Under the pieces are notes generated by a model that had not been told where the DNA came from, made no database searches, and worked only from the letters and a program-made list of their open reading frames with translations. From Devosia sp. (GTDB taxonomy: Bacteria; Pseudomonadota; Alphaproteobacteria; Rhizobiales; Devosiaceae), in NCBI RefSeq assembly GCF_028290435.1, contig NZ_JAQGJV010000074.1, positions 62,001 through 126,000 of the forward strand: DNA of 64,000 nt, read 5' to 3'. A program made the position numbers and the translations under genes. This document shows positions 44,932 through 52,435 of the stretch, in pieces (positions within the stretch are counted from its first letter, which is position 1; every line of letters begins with the position of its first letter).

Positions 44932-46737
44932 TCAGGCGCCGGTGACGTCGATGGTCCACAGGACGGTCCACGGGCCCAGCCGGTGTTCGTCGACGAAGCC
45001 CTGCAGCCACAGGCGGCGGCCGATGATCGGGGGGACATCCTCCTGCGCTTCGCTGCACAGGTTCAGGTAAAGCCGCAGGATCGAGCCGTCGCCGAGGCGC
45101 CAGTCCACCAGCACGGAATTGTCGCCCAGCACCTGGTGATGACTGGAAAAGCCTTCCATCCGCACCAGCCGGGGCACGATCTCCATGTGCCGCAGGTCGA
45201 TCAGCGTGCGGTAATAGTTCAGCCAGTCGCGGTGTTCGTGCTGCCGCAGCGCCGCCCAGTCCAGCTTGGCGGAGGCGAAGGTGTGGGGGCTGGTCGGATC
45301 GGCGGTTTCGCTGACGTCGGCCTTTTTGGGGTCTTCGTGCTCCGGCGTCTGTTTCAACTGCTCCTGCCGCCCCTCGCGCGTGATCTGGCGCAGGCTGGCG
45401 GGAACGTCGGAAAAGAACGGGAAGGGCTGCTTGGCGGCCCATTCTTCGCCCATGAACAGCATGGGGATTTGCGGGCTGAGCAGGTAGACTGAGATCAGCG
45501 CTTTGATAGCGTCGGGACTGGCCAGTTCCGTGATCCGGTCGCCCATGATGCGGTTGCCGATCTGGTCGTGGTCCTGGATATAGGTCACGAAAGCAGTGGC
45601 GGGCAGGCCGTTGCTCGGCTCGCCGCGGGCCATGCCTTCGCGCTTCTTGAACTCGCCCTGATAGGCGAAACCTTCCGCCAACGAACGGCCGAGCTTGTCG
45701 AAGCGCGAGCGCAGGTTGTCGAAATCGGAATAGTAGCCGGTGTTCTCGCCGGTCGCGGCGGAATGGAGCAGATGGTGCATGTCATCGTTCCACTGCGCCG
45801 TATAATGCACCGGTTGCAGGCCGCTATTGCGCTTGAGCCAGCGCTCCTGGTTTTCCGAATTCTCGACGATCAGATGGGTGTGGCGTTGCGGGCGGGAGGC
45901 CAGCACCCGTGCGGCGAGGATTTCCAGAATATGGGTGGTGCTGTCATCCGCGATGGTGTGAACGGCATCGAACCGCAAGCCATCGAGGTTGAATTCGGTG
46001 ACCCAATAGAGCGCGCTTTCGATTGCCAGCTCGCGCACCACGGAGGCGCCTTTGCCGTCGAAATTGATGGCTTCGCCCCAAGGGCTTTTATGGGCCTTGG
46101 TGAAGATCGGCGCGATCGATGGCAAATTGTTGCCGGTGGCGCCGAAGTGGTTATAGACGACGTCGACGAACACCATCATCGCCCGCTGGTGCGCGGCGTC
46201 GACGAAGGCCTTCATATCCTCGGGTCGTCCATAGGCCGATGAGGGCGCGAACCACAGCACACCGTCATAGCCCCAATTGAAGTCGCCATAGAACTCGGCC
46301 AGCGGCATCAACTGGATCGCGGTGATCCCGAGCGCTGCCAGATGATCGAGATGCTGGGCGGCGGCGGCGAAAGTACCGGCCGGGGTGAAAGTGCCGACGT
46401 GCAATTCATAGATGACGGCTTCCTCCCAAGGCCGTCCGACCCAGTGCGTGTCGGTCCATACGAAGGCCGTCGGGTCGATGACTTCGCTGAAATCCTCGAC
46501 ATTGTCGGGCTGGTAGCGAGACGCCGGATCGGCGATCTCGGTGCCGTCGGGGAGCACATATTTGTAGCGCGTGCCGGGGCCGGCATCGGGCACCTCGAGG
46601 CGATGCCAGCCATCGCCCTGGGGCAGCAGATCGAGGAGCTTGCGGCGGCCCTTGAGCTTGAGGCGGATCGATTTGCACCGCGGGGCCCAGAGCTTGAACC
46701 GTGTCGTTTCGGCCCGCACCTCAGCGCCGAAGCGCAT
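44932..46737 (-). CDS. treZ: Malto-oligosyltrehalose trehalohydrolase
   Basis: TreZ releases trehalose from maltooligosyl-trehalose. The 601-residue protein has an N-terminal carbohydrate-binding domain (TRFKLWAPRCKSIRLKLKG), then a GH13 barrel with VIYELHVGTFTPAGTF, DVVYNHFG, the nucleophile Asp in LDGLRFDAVHTI (about residue 256), the acid Glu in LIVENSENQERW (about 292), and Asp in IQDHDQIGNRIMG (about 392). All are intact. ATG at 46737 is preferred; GTG at 46785 is possible. TreY, its usual partner, is not in the window. Confidence 0.93.
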   Translation of the reverse strand: MRFGAEVRAETTRFKLWAPRCKSIRLKLKGRRKLLDLLPQGDGWHRLEVPDAGPGTRYKYVLPDGTEIADPASRYQPDNVEDFSEVIDPTAFVWTDTHWVGRPWEEAVIYELHVGTFTPAGTFAAAAQHLDHLAALGITAIQLMPLAEFYGDFNWGYDGVLWFAPSSAYGRPEDMKAFVDAAHQRAMMVFVDVVYNHFGATGNNLPSIAPIFTKAHKSPWGEAINFDGKGASVVRELAIESALYWVTEFNLDGLRFDAVHTIADDSTTHILEILAARVLASRPQRHTHLIVENSENQERWLKRNSGLQPVHYTAQWNDDMHHLLHSAATGENTGYYSDFDNLRSRFDKLGRSLAEGFAYQGEFKKREGMARGEPSNGLPATAFVTYIQDHDQIGNRIMGDRITELASPDAIKALISVYLLSPQIPMLFMGEEWAAKQPFPFFSDVPASLRQITREGRQEQLKQTPEHEDPKKADVSETADPTSPHTFASAKLDWAALRQHEHRDWLNYYRTLIDLRHMEIVPRLVRMEGFSSHHQVLGDNSVLVDWRLGDGSILRLYLNLCSEAQEDVPPIIGRRLWLQGFVDEHRLGPWTVLWTIDVTGA

Positions 46738-46850
46738 TTTGTGGGCGCGGGCAATGTCGGTGGAACGCCGGGAATTCTGATGCACAATGAAGGCCTATAG
46801 CTGGAGGGTGCCGGGGATCACGACAAGGACGATGCGTGAACTGAGGCAAC

Positions 46851-46979
46851 ATGGTCGCCGACAATGTCGCGGAAGCGGCCCTGGTTCCCTCCCTCGCAAA
46901 GCAAATTGACAATATCAACGCTTTGCTCAGCGAGGTCTCAGATGTGCTTGGCAGGACGCAGGCCTGGAGAGTGCGCTGA
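46851..46979 (+). CDS. Possible small ORF (42 residues)
   Basis: ATG at 46851, with GAGG about eight bases upstream, opens a 42-codon frame (MVADNVAEAALVPSLAKQID...VLGRTQAWRVR) ending TGA at 46979. The product would be a short amphipathic helix. It lies in the 306-base gap between the divergent treZ and ArsR genes. I see no family match, and it could equally be a chance frame or a decayed gene end. Confidence 0.25.
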   Translation: MVADNVAEAALVPSLAKQIDNINALLSEVSDVLGRTQAWRVR

Positions 46980-47043
46980 GCGCATTGACGTGGGGATGCG
47001 CAGCGCCCTTGCATAGTGCGGTCCATCTGCTAAACTGAACTAC

Positions 47044-47403
47044 ATGGTTCAGTATTATCAAACTCGCTTCGATGCTTCCTTCGCCGCGCTCTCGGACGCT
47101 ACCCGCAGGGGCGTTCTGGAACAGCTTGGCCGTTCGGACGCTTCGATCACGGACCTTGCCGAGAAGTTCCACATGACGCTGACAGGCATGAAGAAGCATG
47201 TCTCCGTGCTGGAGCAGGCGGGCCTCGTCACGACCGAGAAAATCGGACGCGTGCGCAAATGCAGGCTTGGCCGGAGCCGGCTGGAGGAGGAGGCGGGGTG
47301 GATCGAGCGGTATCGCCAGCTTTGGGACGCACGCTTCGACGAGTTGGACAAGATTGTCGAAGAACTTAATCAGAAGGAGAAGACCGATGGACGCAATAAA
47401 TGA
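47044..47403 (+). CDS. ArsR-family transcriptional regulator
   Basis: The 119-residue protein is a winged helix repressor: FAALSDATRRGVLEQLGRSDASITDLAEKFHMTLTGMKKHVSVLEQAGLVTTEKIGRVRKCRL. It lacks the CxC metal site of arsenic or cadmium sensors, so it belongs to the group paired with SRPBCC (AHSA1) proteins. It likely controls its own operon in response to an unknown signal. It overlaps the downstream SRPBCC gene by 17 bases. Confidence 0.94.
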   Translation: MVQYYQTRFDASFAALSDATRRGVLEQLGRSDASITDLAEKFHMTLTGMKKHVSVLEQAGLVTTEKIGRVRKCRLGRSRLEEEAGWIERYRQLWDARFDELDKIVEELNQKEKTDGRNK

Positions 47404-47884
47404 ACGCACGAATATGGAACGCCGGTCCGAGCGTGAGCTGGTCGTTACGCGAACCTTTGCGGCTCCGGCCCGCATCGTGTTCGAGGCGTGGAGCAAGCCC
47501 GAGCTGTTCAAGCGGTGGTGGGCGCCGAAATCGATCGGCATACCCCTGCTGTCCTGCGAGATGGATGTTCGCACCGGTGGCACATACCGTCTCGAATTCG
47601 GCCATGATGCGTCGACCTCCTGGGTTTTCCACGGCAGGTACATCGAAGTGATCCCAAACGTGCGGCTTGTCTGGACCAATGAAGAAGCTGCGGACGGCGC
47701 CGTGACGACGGTGACCTTCGAGGAAAAGGACGGAAAGACACTGCTGGTGGTGCACGACCTCTATCCCACAAAGGACGCTCTCGACGAGGCAGTGGCCTCC
47801 GGCAGCACGGGTGGGTTTGACGAGCAGTTCGAGCAACTGGACGCGCTTCTCATTGCCTTGGGCGCAAGCCCCGTGGAGCGCTAA
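47387..47884 (+). CDS. SRPBCC (AHSA1-like) protein
   Basis: The 165-residue protein has the START/AHSA1 fold: RELVVTRTFAAPARIVFEAWSKPELFKRWWAPKS, SCEMDVRTGGTYRLEF, FHGRYIEVIPNVRLVWT and a C-terminal helix GFDEQFEQLDALL. These bind hydrophobic ligands. AAGGAGA precedes the ATG. ArsR-SRPBCC pairs are common, with the second protein perhaps sensing the ligand. It converges with the CcdA-like gene, stops overlapping by four bases. Confidence 0.9.
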   Translation: MDAINERTNMERRSERELVVTRTFAAPARIVFEAWSKPELFKRWWAPKSIGIPLLSCEMDVRTGGTYRLEFGHDASTSWVFHGRYIEVIPNVRLVWTNEEAADGAVTTVTFEEKDGKTLLVVHDLYPTKDALDEAVASGSTGGFDEQFEQLDALLIALGASPVER

Positions 47885-48606
47885 ACTCCCTGCGGTGGCA
47901 GGGCTTCCCAGCCGGTTAGGGCGCCCTCCCAGCCGGGAAACCATTCCAGCAGGACGATCTGCGCTGTGCGGTCCCAGCCCAGCCAAATGGCTAGGCCCGT
48001 CAGCACCAGCACTATGCCGAAGACGCGCTGGATCGCCCTCGCGTGGCTCTGGAACCAGTTGAGGCGGCGCACCAGTTGCCGGCCGCCGAACAGCACCGCC
48101 GCCATGGGCAAAGCTGTGCCCAGCGAGAACGCAAGCGTGATGGCAATGGCCCCTGGTCCGACGGCCTGGTTGAGCGCCAGGGTGATCACCGAGGCCATGA
48201 TCGGGCCGACGCATGGCGTCCAGGCCAGGCCCAAGCCCACGCCCACAGCGAGCCCGCCGCCGAAGCCGGCTCCGGCAGGTGCCGGAGCGCGGCCGGCCAG
48301 GCTAGCGGTCCAGCGCTCGAACACTAACTGCAGGCCCGGCACGATCAGCACCAGTCCGAGCACGGCCAGGACAATGGCGCTCAGGGTACGATTGACGTCA
48401 GGCGGTACGCCCAGCGTGCGCACCAGCAGGCTGAGCGCCAGCGTGGCTGCGCTAAAAGCAACGACGAAGCCGACAATGACGCCGAAGGGACGCGCCCTGC
48501 CGTCCTGCGTCGCCGTCGCCAGAATCATCGGCAGCAGCGGCAGTACGCAGGGCGAAAGGATAGTGATGACGCCTGCAAGAAAGGCGAAGGCCAGGGTCAG
48601 CGCCAT
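47881..48606 (-). CDS. CcdA/DsbD-type thiol-disulfide transporter
   Basis: The 241-residue protein has six membrane segments and the paired cysteine motifs of the family: ITILSPCVLPLLPMI in the first helix and GLAWTPCVGPIMASVITLA in the fourth. It moves reducing power from cytoplasmic thioredoxin to periplasmic thiol proteins. The gene follows the thioredoxin-like gene by five bases, so the two likely form a transmembrane thiol relay. It converges with the SRPBCC gene. Confidence 0.92.
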   Translation of the reverse strand: MALTLAFAFLAGVITILSPCVLPLLPMILATATQDGRARPFGVIVGFVVAFSAATLALSLLVRTLGVPPDVNRTLSAIVLAVLGLVLIVPGLQLVFERWTASLAGRAPAPAGAGFGGGLAVGVGLGLAWTPCVGPIMASVITLALNQAVGPGAIAITLAFSLGTALPMAAVLFGGRQLVRRLNWFQSHARAIQRVFGIVLVLTGLAIWLGWDRTAQIVLLEWFPGWEGALTGWEALPPQGV

Positions 48607-48611
48607 GCCGA

Positions 48612-49028
48612 TCAGAGGCTGGCGTGCTGGTTGAGGCCGTTAACGCCGCCACTGTTCCACACGTCTACGCCCTTGCCGGCGTTGTCGAGCAGCACGAAGG
48701 TGTCCTGATAGGTGACGCCGAACTTGGCCTTGAGCGCCTGCTCCTTGTCATAGTCGGCAATGACCAGGGTCAGGCCCGGAGTGACCTCGCTCCAGCGCGC
48801 GTTCAGCTCGGTGACCGTTGCACGGCAGTTGGGGCACCAGGCGGCATAGAAGAAGACGACCGTCTTGCCCTTGGCGGCGAGGGCGTTGAGCTGGGCCTCG
48901 TTTTCGAAGGAGATCACAGCGGCGGCCGGCGTGGCGGTTGCGGCCGCATCCTCGGCCATGGCGGGGGTCAGCGTGACAGGCAGGGCGAGCAGCAGGGCGG
49001 CAAGCAGGAGGCGGGCGAGGAAGGTCAT
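48612..49028 (-). CDS. Periplasmic thioredoxin-like protein
   Basis: The 138-residue protein has a signal peptide (MTFLARLLLAALLLALPVTLTPAMA) and a thioredoxin fold with the active site FFYAAWCPNCRATVTEL. The two cysteines probably accept electrons from the adjacent CcdA-like transporter. Fold marks YDKEQALKAKFGVTYQDTFVLLD are intact; the cis-Pro position is replaced (TYQDTF), which is seen in some thioredoxin-like chaperones. It is divergent from the rhodanese gene. Confidence 0.9.
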   Translation of the reverse strand: MTFLARLLLAALLLALPVTLTPAMAEDAAATATPAAAVISFENEAQLNALAAKGKTVVFFYAAWCPNCRATVTELNARWSEVTPGLTLVIADYDKEQALKAKFGVTYQDTFVLLDNAGKGVDVWNSGGVNGLNQHASL

Positions 49029-49231
49029 CAGGATATTCCGAACATTGCGCCGGCATTATCACCCGGCGCGCCGGATATGCCTATGGCATCCCCTGGAAAT
49101 TGATTGTCGTGCATCGGGCATAGTTAGGATCGAAAGTTTCCGGCGCTGCCTGGATTTGGAATGGTGTAGGCAGCCTTGGTGGGGGCGAGGCACTATGATG
49201 GCGCCAGTTCAATTCCATTGGGATACTCCAA

Positions 49232-50155
49232 ATGCGTTTAAACATCCTCGCCACCGCGCTCGTGCTCGGCCTTGCCGCAGTCGGCAGCGCGCATGGGGAG
49301 CGCCTCACCGATCAGCCATTGGTTGACGCCGCCTGGCTCAACAGCCAGCTTGGCCAGCCGGGCCTTGTGATCATCGACATTCGCGACAAGCCCAAGGACG
49401 GCACCGCCCCTTATGCTGCCGGCCACGTGCCCGGCGCCGTGGAAGCGCAATATTCCGCCTATGGCTGGCGCGCCAGCATTGATGGCGCCCCCGGCATGCT
49501 GCCCAAGCTCGACGACATCACCGCCAAGATCGCGGCGCTCGGCGTCAGCAACGACACCCAGGTTGTGATCATTCCCGCCGGTAGCGATGTCAGCGAGTTC
49601 GGTGGCGCGACCCGCGTCTACTGGACCTTCAAGGTGCTGGGGCACGATAACGTCGCCATTCTCGATGGTGGCTACAAGGCCTGGACCGCAGCCGGCGAGC
49701 CGGTCTCGACCGATGCCGTAACCCCCGGCGCAGGCAGCTTCACCGCGGCCCCGCGGCCAGAGCTGCGTGCAGCGGTGGCCGAGGTGCAGGAGGCGATCGC
49801 CAGCGACGTGAACCTGATCGATGCTCGCACCGTGGCGCAGTTCATCGGCAAGGAAAAGACCGCCACGGTGAAGGAACTCGGCACTATCCCAACCGCGGTC
49901 AATCTCAACTTCGACAGCTTCTGGGACAAGGATAACGGCCGCTTCGCCAGCAAGGCGACGGTCGACGCGCTGGTGAAGGCGGCCGGGGTCACCGACACCA
50001 ACGGCATCATCACCTTCTGCAATACCGGCCACCTCGCCTCCATCGCTTGGTTCGGCCTGTCCGAGGTCGCCGGCCTCAAGGGCGTGCGGCTCTATGATGG
50101 CTCGATGTCACAGTGGACGCTCGATCCGCAACGCCCTGTCGTCGTGCAGAACTAG
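49232..50155 (+). CDS. Periplasmic rhodanese (thiosulfate sulfurtransferase)
   Basis: The 307-residue protein has a signal peptide (MRLNILATALVLGLAAVGSAHG) and two rhodanese domains. The C-terminal domain has the active cysteine in IITFCNTGHLASIAWFGLSEVAG (Cys263); the N-terminal domain has no cysteine at the matching place (VVIIPAGSDVSEFGGATRV), as usual for inactive regulatory halves. It would transfer sulfane sulfur in the periplasm, for example from thiosulfate. A 10-pair hairpin separates it from the YeeE-like gene. Confidence 0.92.
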   Translation: MRLNILATALVLGLAAVGSAHGERLTDQPLVDAAWLNSQLGQPGLVIIDIRDKPKDGTAPYAAGHVPGAVEAQYSAYGWRASIDGAPGMLPKLDDITAKIAALGVSNDTQVVIIPAGSDVSEFGGATRVYWTFKVLGHDNVAILDGGYKAWTAAGEPVSTDAVTPGAGSFTAAPRPELRAAVAEVQEAIASDVNLIDARTVAQFIGKEKTATVKELGTIPTAVNLNFDSFWDKDNGRFASKATVDALVKAAGVTDTNGIITFCNTGHLASIAWFGLSEVAGLKGVRLYDGSMSQWTLDPQRPVVVQN

Positions 50156-50176
50156 CCATTGCTGCAACTTGTAACG

Positions 50177-50202
50177 GCGCCCGGGATTGCGGTCCCGGGC
50201 GC
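50177..50202. other. Perfect 10-pair hairpin between rhodanese and YeeE-like genes
   Basis: gcgcccggga-ttgcgg-tcccgggcgc forms a perfect ten-pair stem with a six-base loop, 21 bases after the rhodanese stop. It is followed by tggcgttt, a weak T-run, so it may be a partial terminator or an mRNA-stabilising hairpin. It resembles the hairpin at 62563-62588 in core (cccggg), stem length and loop size. Confidence 0.7.
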
Positions 50203-50258
50203 TGGCGTTTAGAAAATTCGCGGCCCCGCCCGGCCGTTGCTTCAGGATCAGTTTGCCC

Positions 50259-51473
50259 GTGACCGACTTCAGCGCATCCCCATCGTCTTCCTCGTTCGCT
50301 TGGCCCAAGCTCGACCGCGGCCCCGTTGCGGTGGCTCTTGGCATGCTGGTGATCGGTACAGTGGTCATCGCGCAAATCGTCGACCTGCGGCAGGCCGTGC
50401 TGTTCCTCGTTGGCGGACTGTTTGGTGCAACGCTCTATCACGCCTCGTTCGGCTTCACCGGCGGCTGGCGCCGGCTGGTTGTCGAACGCCGTGGCGGCGC
50501 GGTGCGGGCGCAGATGCTGATGGTGGCAATCGCAGCGGTGGTCTTCATCCCGCTGCTGGCGCAGGGCAGCGTGTTCGGTCAGCCGCTTGCAGGCGCGGTC
50601 GCGCCGGTAGGCGTATCGGTGCTGGTCGGCGCGGCGATGTTCGGCCTGGGCATGCAATTGGGTGGCGGCTGCGGCTCGGGCACCCTGTTCACCGTGGGTG
50701 GCGGCAGCGCCCGCATGCTGTTGACGCTGGCGTTTTTCATCTTCGGCGCATTGGTGGGCACCGCGCATTTGCCCTGGTGGCTGACGCAGCCCTCGCTGCC
50801 AACGATCAGTCTGGGCACCAGCCTGGGCGCACCGGTCGCGGTGGTGGTGACGCTAGTGGGATTGGCGGCGGTCGCCGCGATCACGGTACTTGTTGAAAGG
50901 CGGACGCATGGCGCGTTGGAGCGTCCCTCCAAGCCGAAAACGCGCGGCCTGTCGCGACTGCTGCAAGGGCCGTGGCCGCTGGTGGGCGCCGGCGTGCTGC
51001 TGGCGCTGCTCAACATCGCCACGCTGCTGATCGCGGGGCATCCGTGGTCGATCACCTATGGCTTTGGGCTTTGGGGCGCCAAGATCGCCCAATCGGTCGG
51101 AGTTCCGGTGGCGAGCTGGGAGTTCTGGAGCGCACCGGCCCAGGCGCTGGCGCTCAACCGCAGCGTGCTGTTCGATATTACGTCGGTGATGGATTTCGGC
51201 ACCCTGCTTGGCGCGGCACTGGCCGCCGGGCTGGCGGGAAAGTTCGCGCCCAAGGCCAACCTGCCGCCCAAATCCGCACTGGCCGCCGCGATCGGCGGGG
51301 TACTGATGGGCTATGGCGCGCGCCTGTCGTTTGGTTGCAATATCGGGGCGCTGTTCAGCGGCATCGCCTCGGGTAGCCTGCATGGCTGGGTGTGGTTCGC
51401 CGCAGCGTTCCTCGGCAGCTATGTCGGTATCGCACTGCGGCCCACCTTTGGCATGGACGGATTCAAGAAATGA
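50259..51473 (+). CDS. YeeE/YedE family (sulf_transp) membrane transporter
   Basis: The 404-residue protein has about nine membrane helices and the two cysteine motifs of the family, one in each half: MFGLGMQLGGGCGSGTLFTVGGGSARM and GYGARLSFGCNIGALFSGIASGSLHGWVWF. TsuA/YeeE members take up thiosulfate via these cysteines. GTG at 50259 is used; TTG at 50253, with AGGA five bases upstream, is an alternative. Its stop overlaps the Cys-repeat gene (ATGA). With the upstream rhodanese it suggests use of sulfane sulfur. Confidence 0.92.
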   Translation: MTDFSASPSSSSFAWPKLDRGPVAVALGMLVIGTVVIAQIVDLRQAVLFLVGGLFGATLYHASFGFTGGWRRLVVERRGGAVRAQMLMVAIAAVVFIPLLAQGSVFGQPLAGAVAPVGVSVLVGAAMFGLGMQLGGGCGSGTLFTVGGGSARMLLTLAFFIFGALVGTAHLPWWLTQPSLPTISLGTSLGAPVAVVVTLVGLAAVAAITVLVERRTHGALERPSKPKTRGLSRLLQGPWPLVGAGVLLALLNIATLLIAGHPWSITYGFGLWGAKIAQSVGVPVASWEFWSAPAQALALNRSVLFDITSVMDFGTLLGAALAAGLAGKFAPKANLPPKSALAAAIGGVLMGYGARLSFGCNIGALFSGIASGSLHGWVWFAAAFLGSYVGIALRPTFGMDGFKK

Positions 51474-51796
51474 ACGGCACGCGAAACACCATACTGTTCG
51501 GCGCCGCGCTGCTGGCGGCGACCGCAGCGGTCGCTGCCGATCAGGTTACGCGGGGGAGCGGCGAGGCAGCGCCAGCGGCGATGGCGGCCGGAGTTGATGC
51601 GGTGCCGACGAGCGATGCCGCGGCCAGCCCCTGTGCTGCGACCGCACCCTGCGCCGCAGCCTCGCCTTGCGCTGCCGCCGCACCGTGTTCCGCCGCTGCA
51701 CCTTGCGCGGCGGCTGCACCCTGTGCTGCGGCTGCACCCTGTGCTGCAGCAGCGCCTTGTGCCGCGGCCGCTCCGTGCGCGGCAGGCGGCGTGTAA
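51470..51796 (+). CDS. Exported protein with nine-fold Cys hexapeptide repeat
   Basis: The 108-residue protein starts with a signal peptide (NTILFGAALLAATAAVAA) followed by a linker and a C-terminal array of PCAAAA repeats: cysteines at 55, 61, 67, 73, 79, 85, 91, 97 and 103, all exactly six residues apart, and no other cysteine. Codons differ between repeats (TGT/TGC, GCC/GCA/GCT/GCG), so the spacing appears held by selection. Even cysteine spacing suggests metal or sulfur binding. It overlaps the YeeE-like gene by ATGA and the next gene by TAATG. I know no function for it. Confidence 0.85.
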   Translation: MNGTRNTILFGAALLAATAAVAADQVTRGSGEAAPAAMAAGVDAVPTSDAAASPCAATAPCAAASPCAAAAPCSAAAPCAAAAPCAAAAPCAAAAPCAAAAPCAAGGV

Positions 51797-52404
51797 TGCC
51801 CGTCGACGACGATCTGGTCCGGGCGGCGCAGGAAGCGCTGTTCTGCGAGCAGGTGCTGTCGAAGGGTGGCGAAACCGTGCTTCGAGCGACGCTTCGCGAT
51901 GCGCCCGTGGCGGCGTGGACGCACTATCCTGCCAATGATGTGTTCGACCCGGTCTCGGGCGGACAATGGTATTATCATTGCCACCTGCCGCCGGAAGAGG
52001 CCGAGCATGGACATTTCCATTGCTTCGTCCGCCCGGATGGCAAGGATGGGCCGGTGCATCATCTGGTGGCTGTTGGCGTTGATGCCCATGGCCGGCTGCA
52101 GCGCCTATTCACGGTCAACCAATGGGTCGTGGGTGACACGTGGCTCGACGCTGAGCCGAGCATTGCCCTGCTTGAACGCTTCGACATGCAGATGCCACAG
52201 CCATCATACCTGGCCAACCGTTGGCTCACTGCGGTTTTGCGACTCTATGGGGCAGAGATCGCCACCCTCATCCGCCAGCGCGACGTCGCCCTGGCCACCC
52301 ACCCGACAACTGACGGAACTCCGGTGCGCGAAGATCGGGCGCTGGAAGTCACGTCGGAATTGCGGGTTGATCTGATGGCCAGGGTGAAGGATCTCGGCCT
52401 TTAG
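51796..52404 (+). CDS. DUF6969-like cytoplasmic protein
   Basis: The 202-residue protein has no signal peptide or membrane segment. Its middle holds a dense His/Cys patch (QWYYHCHLPPEEAEHGHFHCF, residues about 55-75) followed by HHLVAVGVDAHGRLQRLFTVNQWVVGDTW, which could bind metal. I associate the pattern with the uncharacterised DUF6969 group, without certainty. Its start overlaps the Cys-repeat gene's stop (TAATG), so the two are translated together; it may process or load the exported peptide, but this is inference. Confidence 0.7.
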   Translation: MPVDDDLVRAAQEALFCEQVLSKGGETVLRATLRDAPVAAWTHYPANDVFDPVSGGQWYYHCHLPPEEAEHGHFHCFVRPDGKDGPVHHLVAVGVDAHGRLQRLFTVNQWVVGDTWLDAEPSIALLERFDMQMPQPSYLANRWLTAVLRLYGAEIATLIRQRDVALATHPTTDGTPVREDRALEVTSELRVDLMARVKDLGL

Positions 52405-52435
52405 CACTGCGGCAAATGTACTGGCAGTAGGCAGT

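Noticed and set aside
51541..52089. Minus-strand frame with AAQGAA repeats
   Set aside because: The repeats are the antisense of the PCAAAA array; no start region or family evidence supports it.
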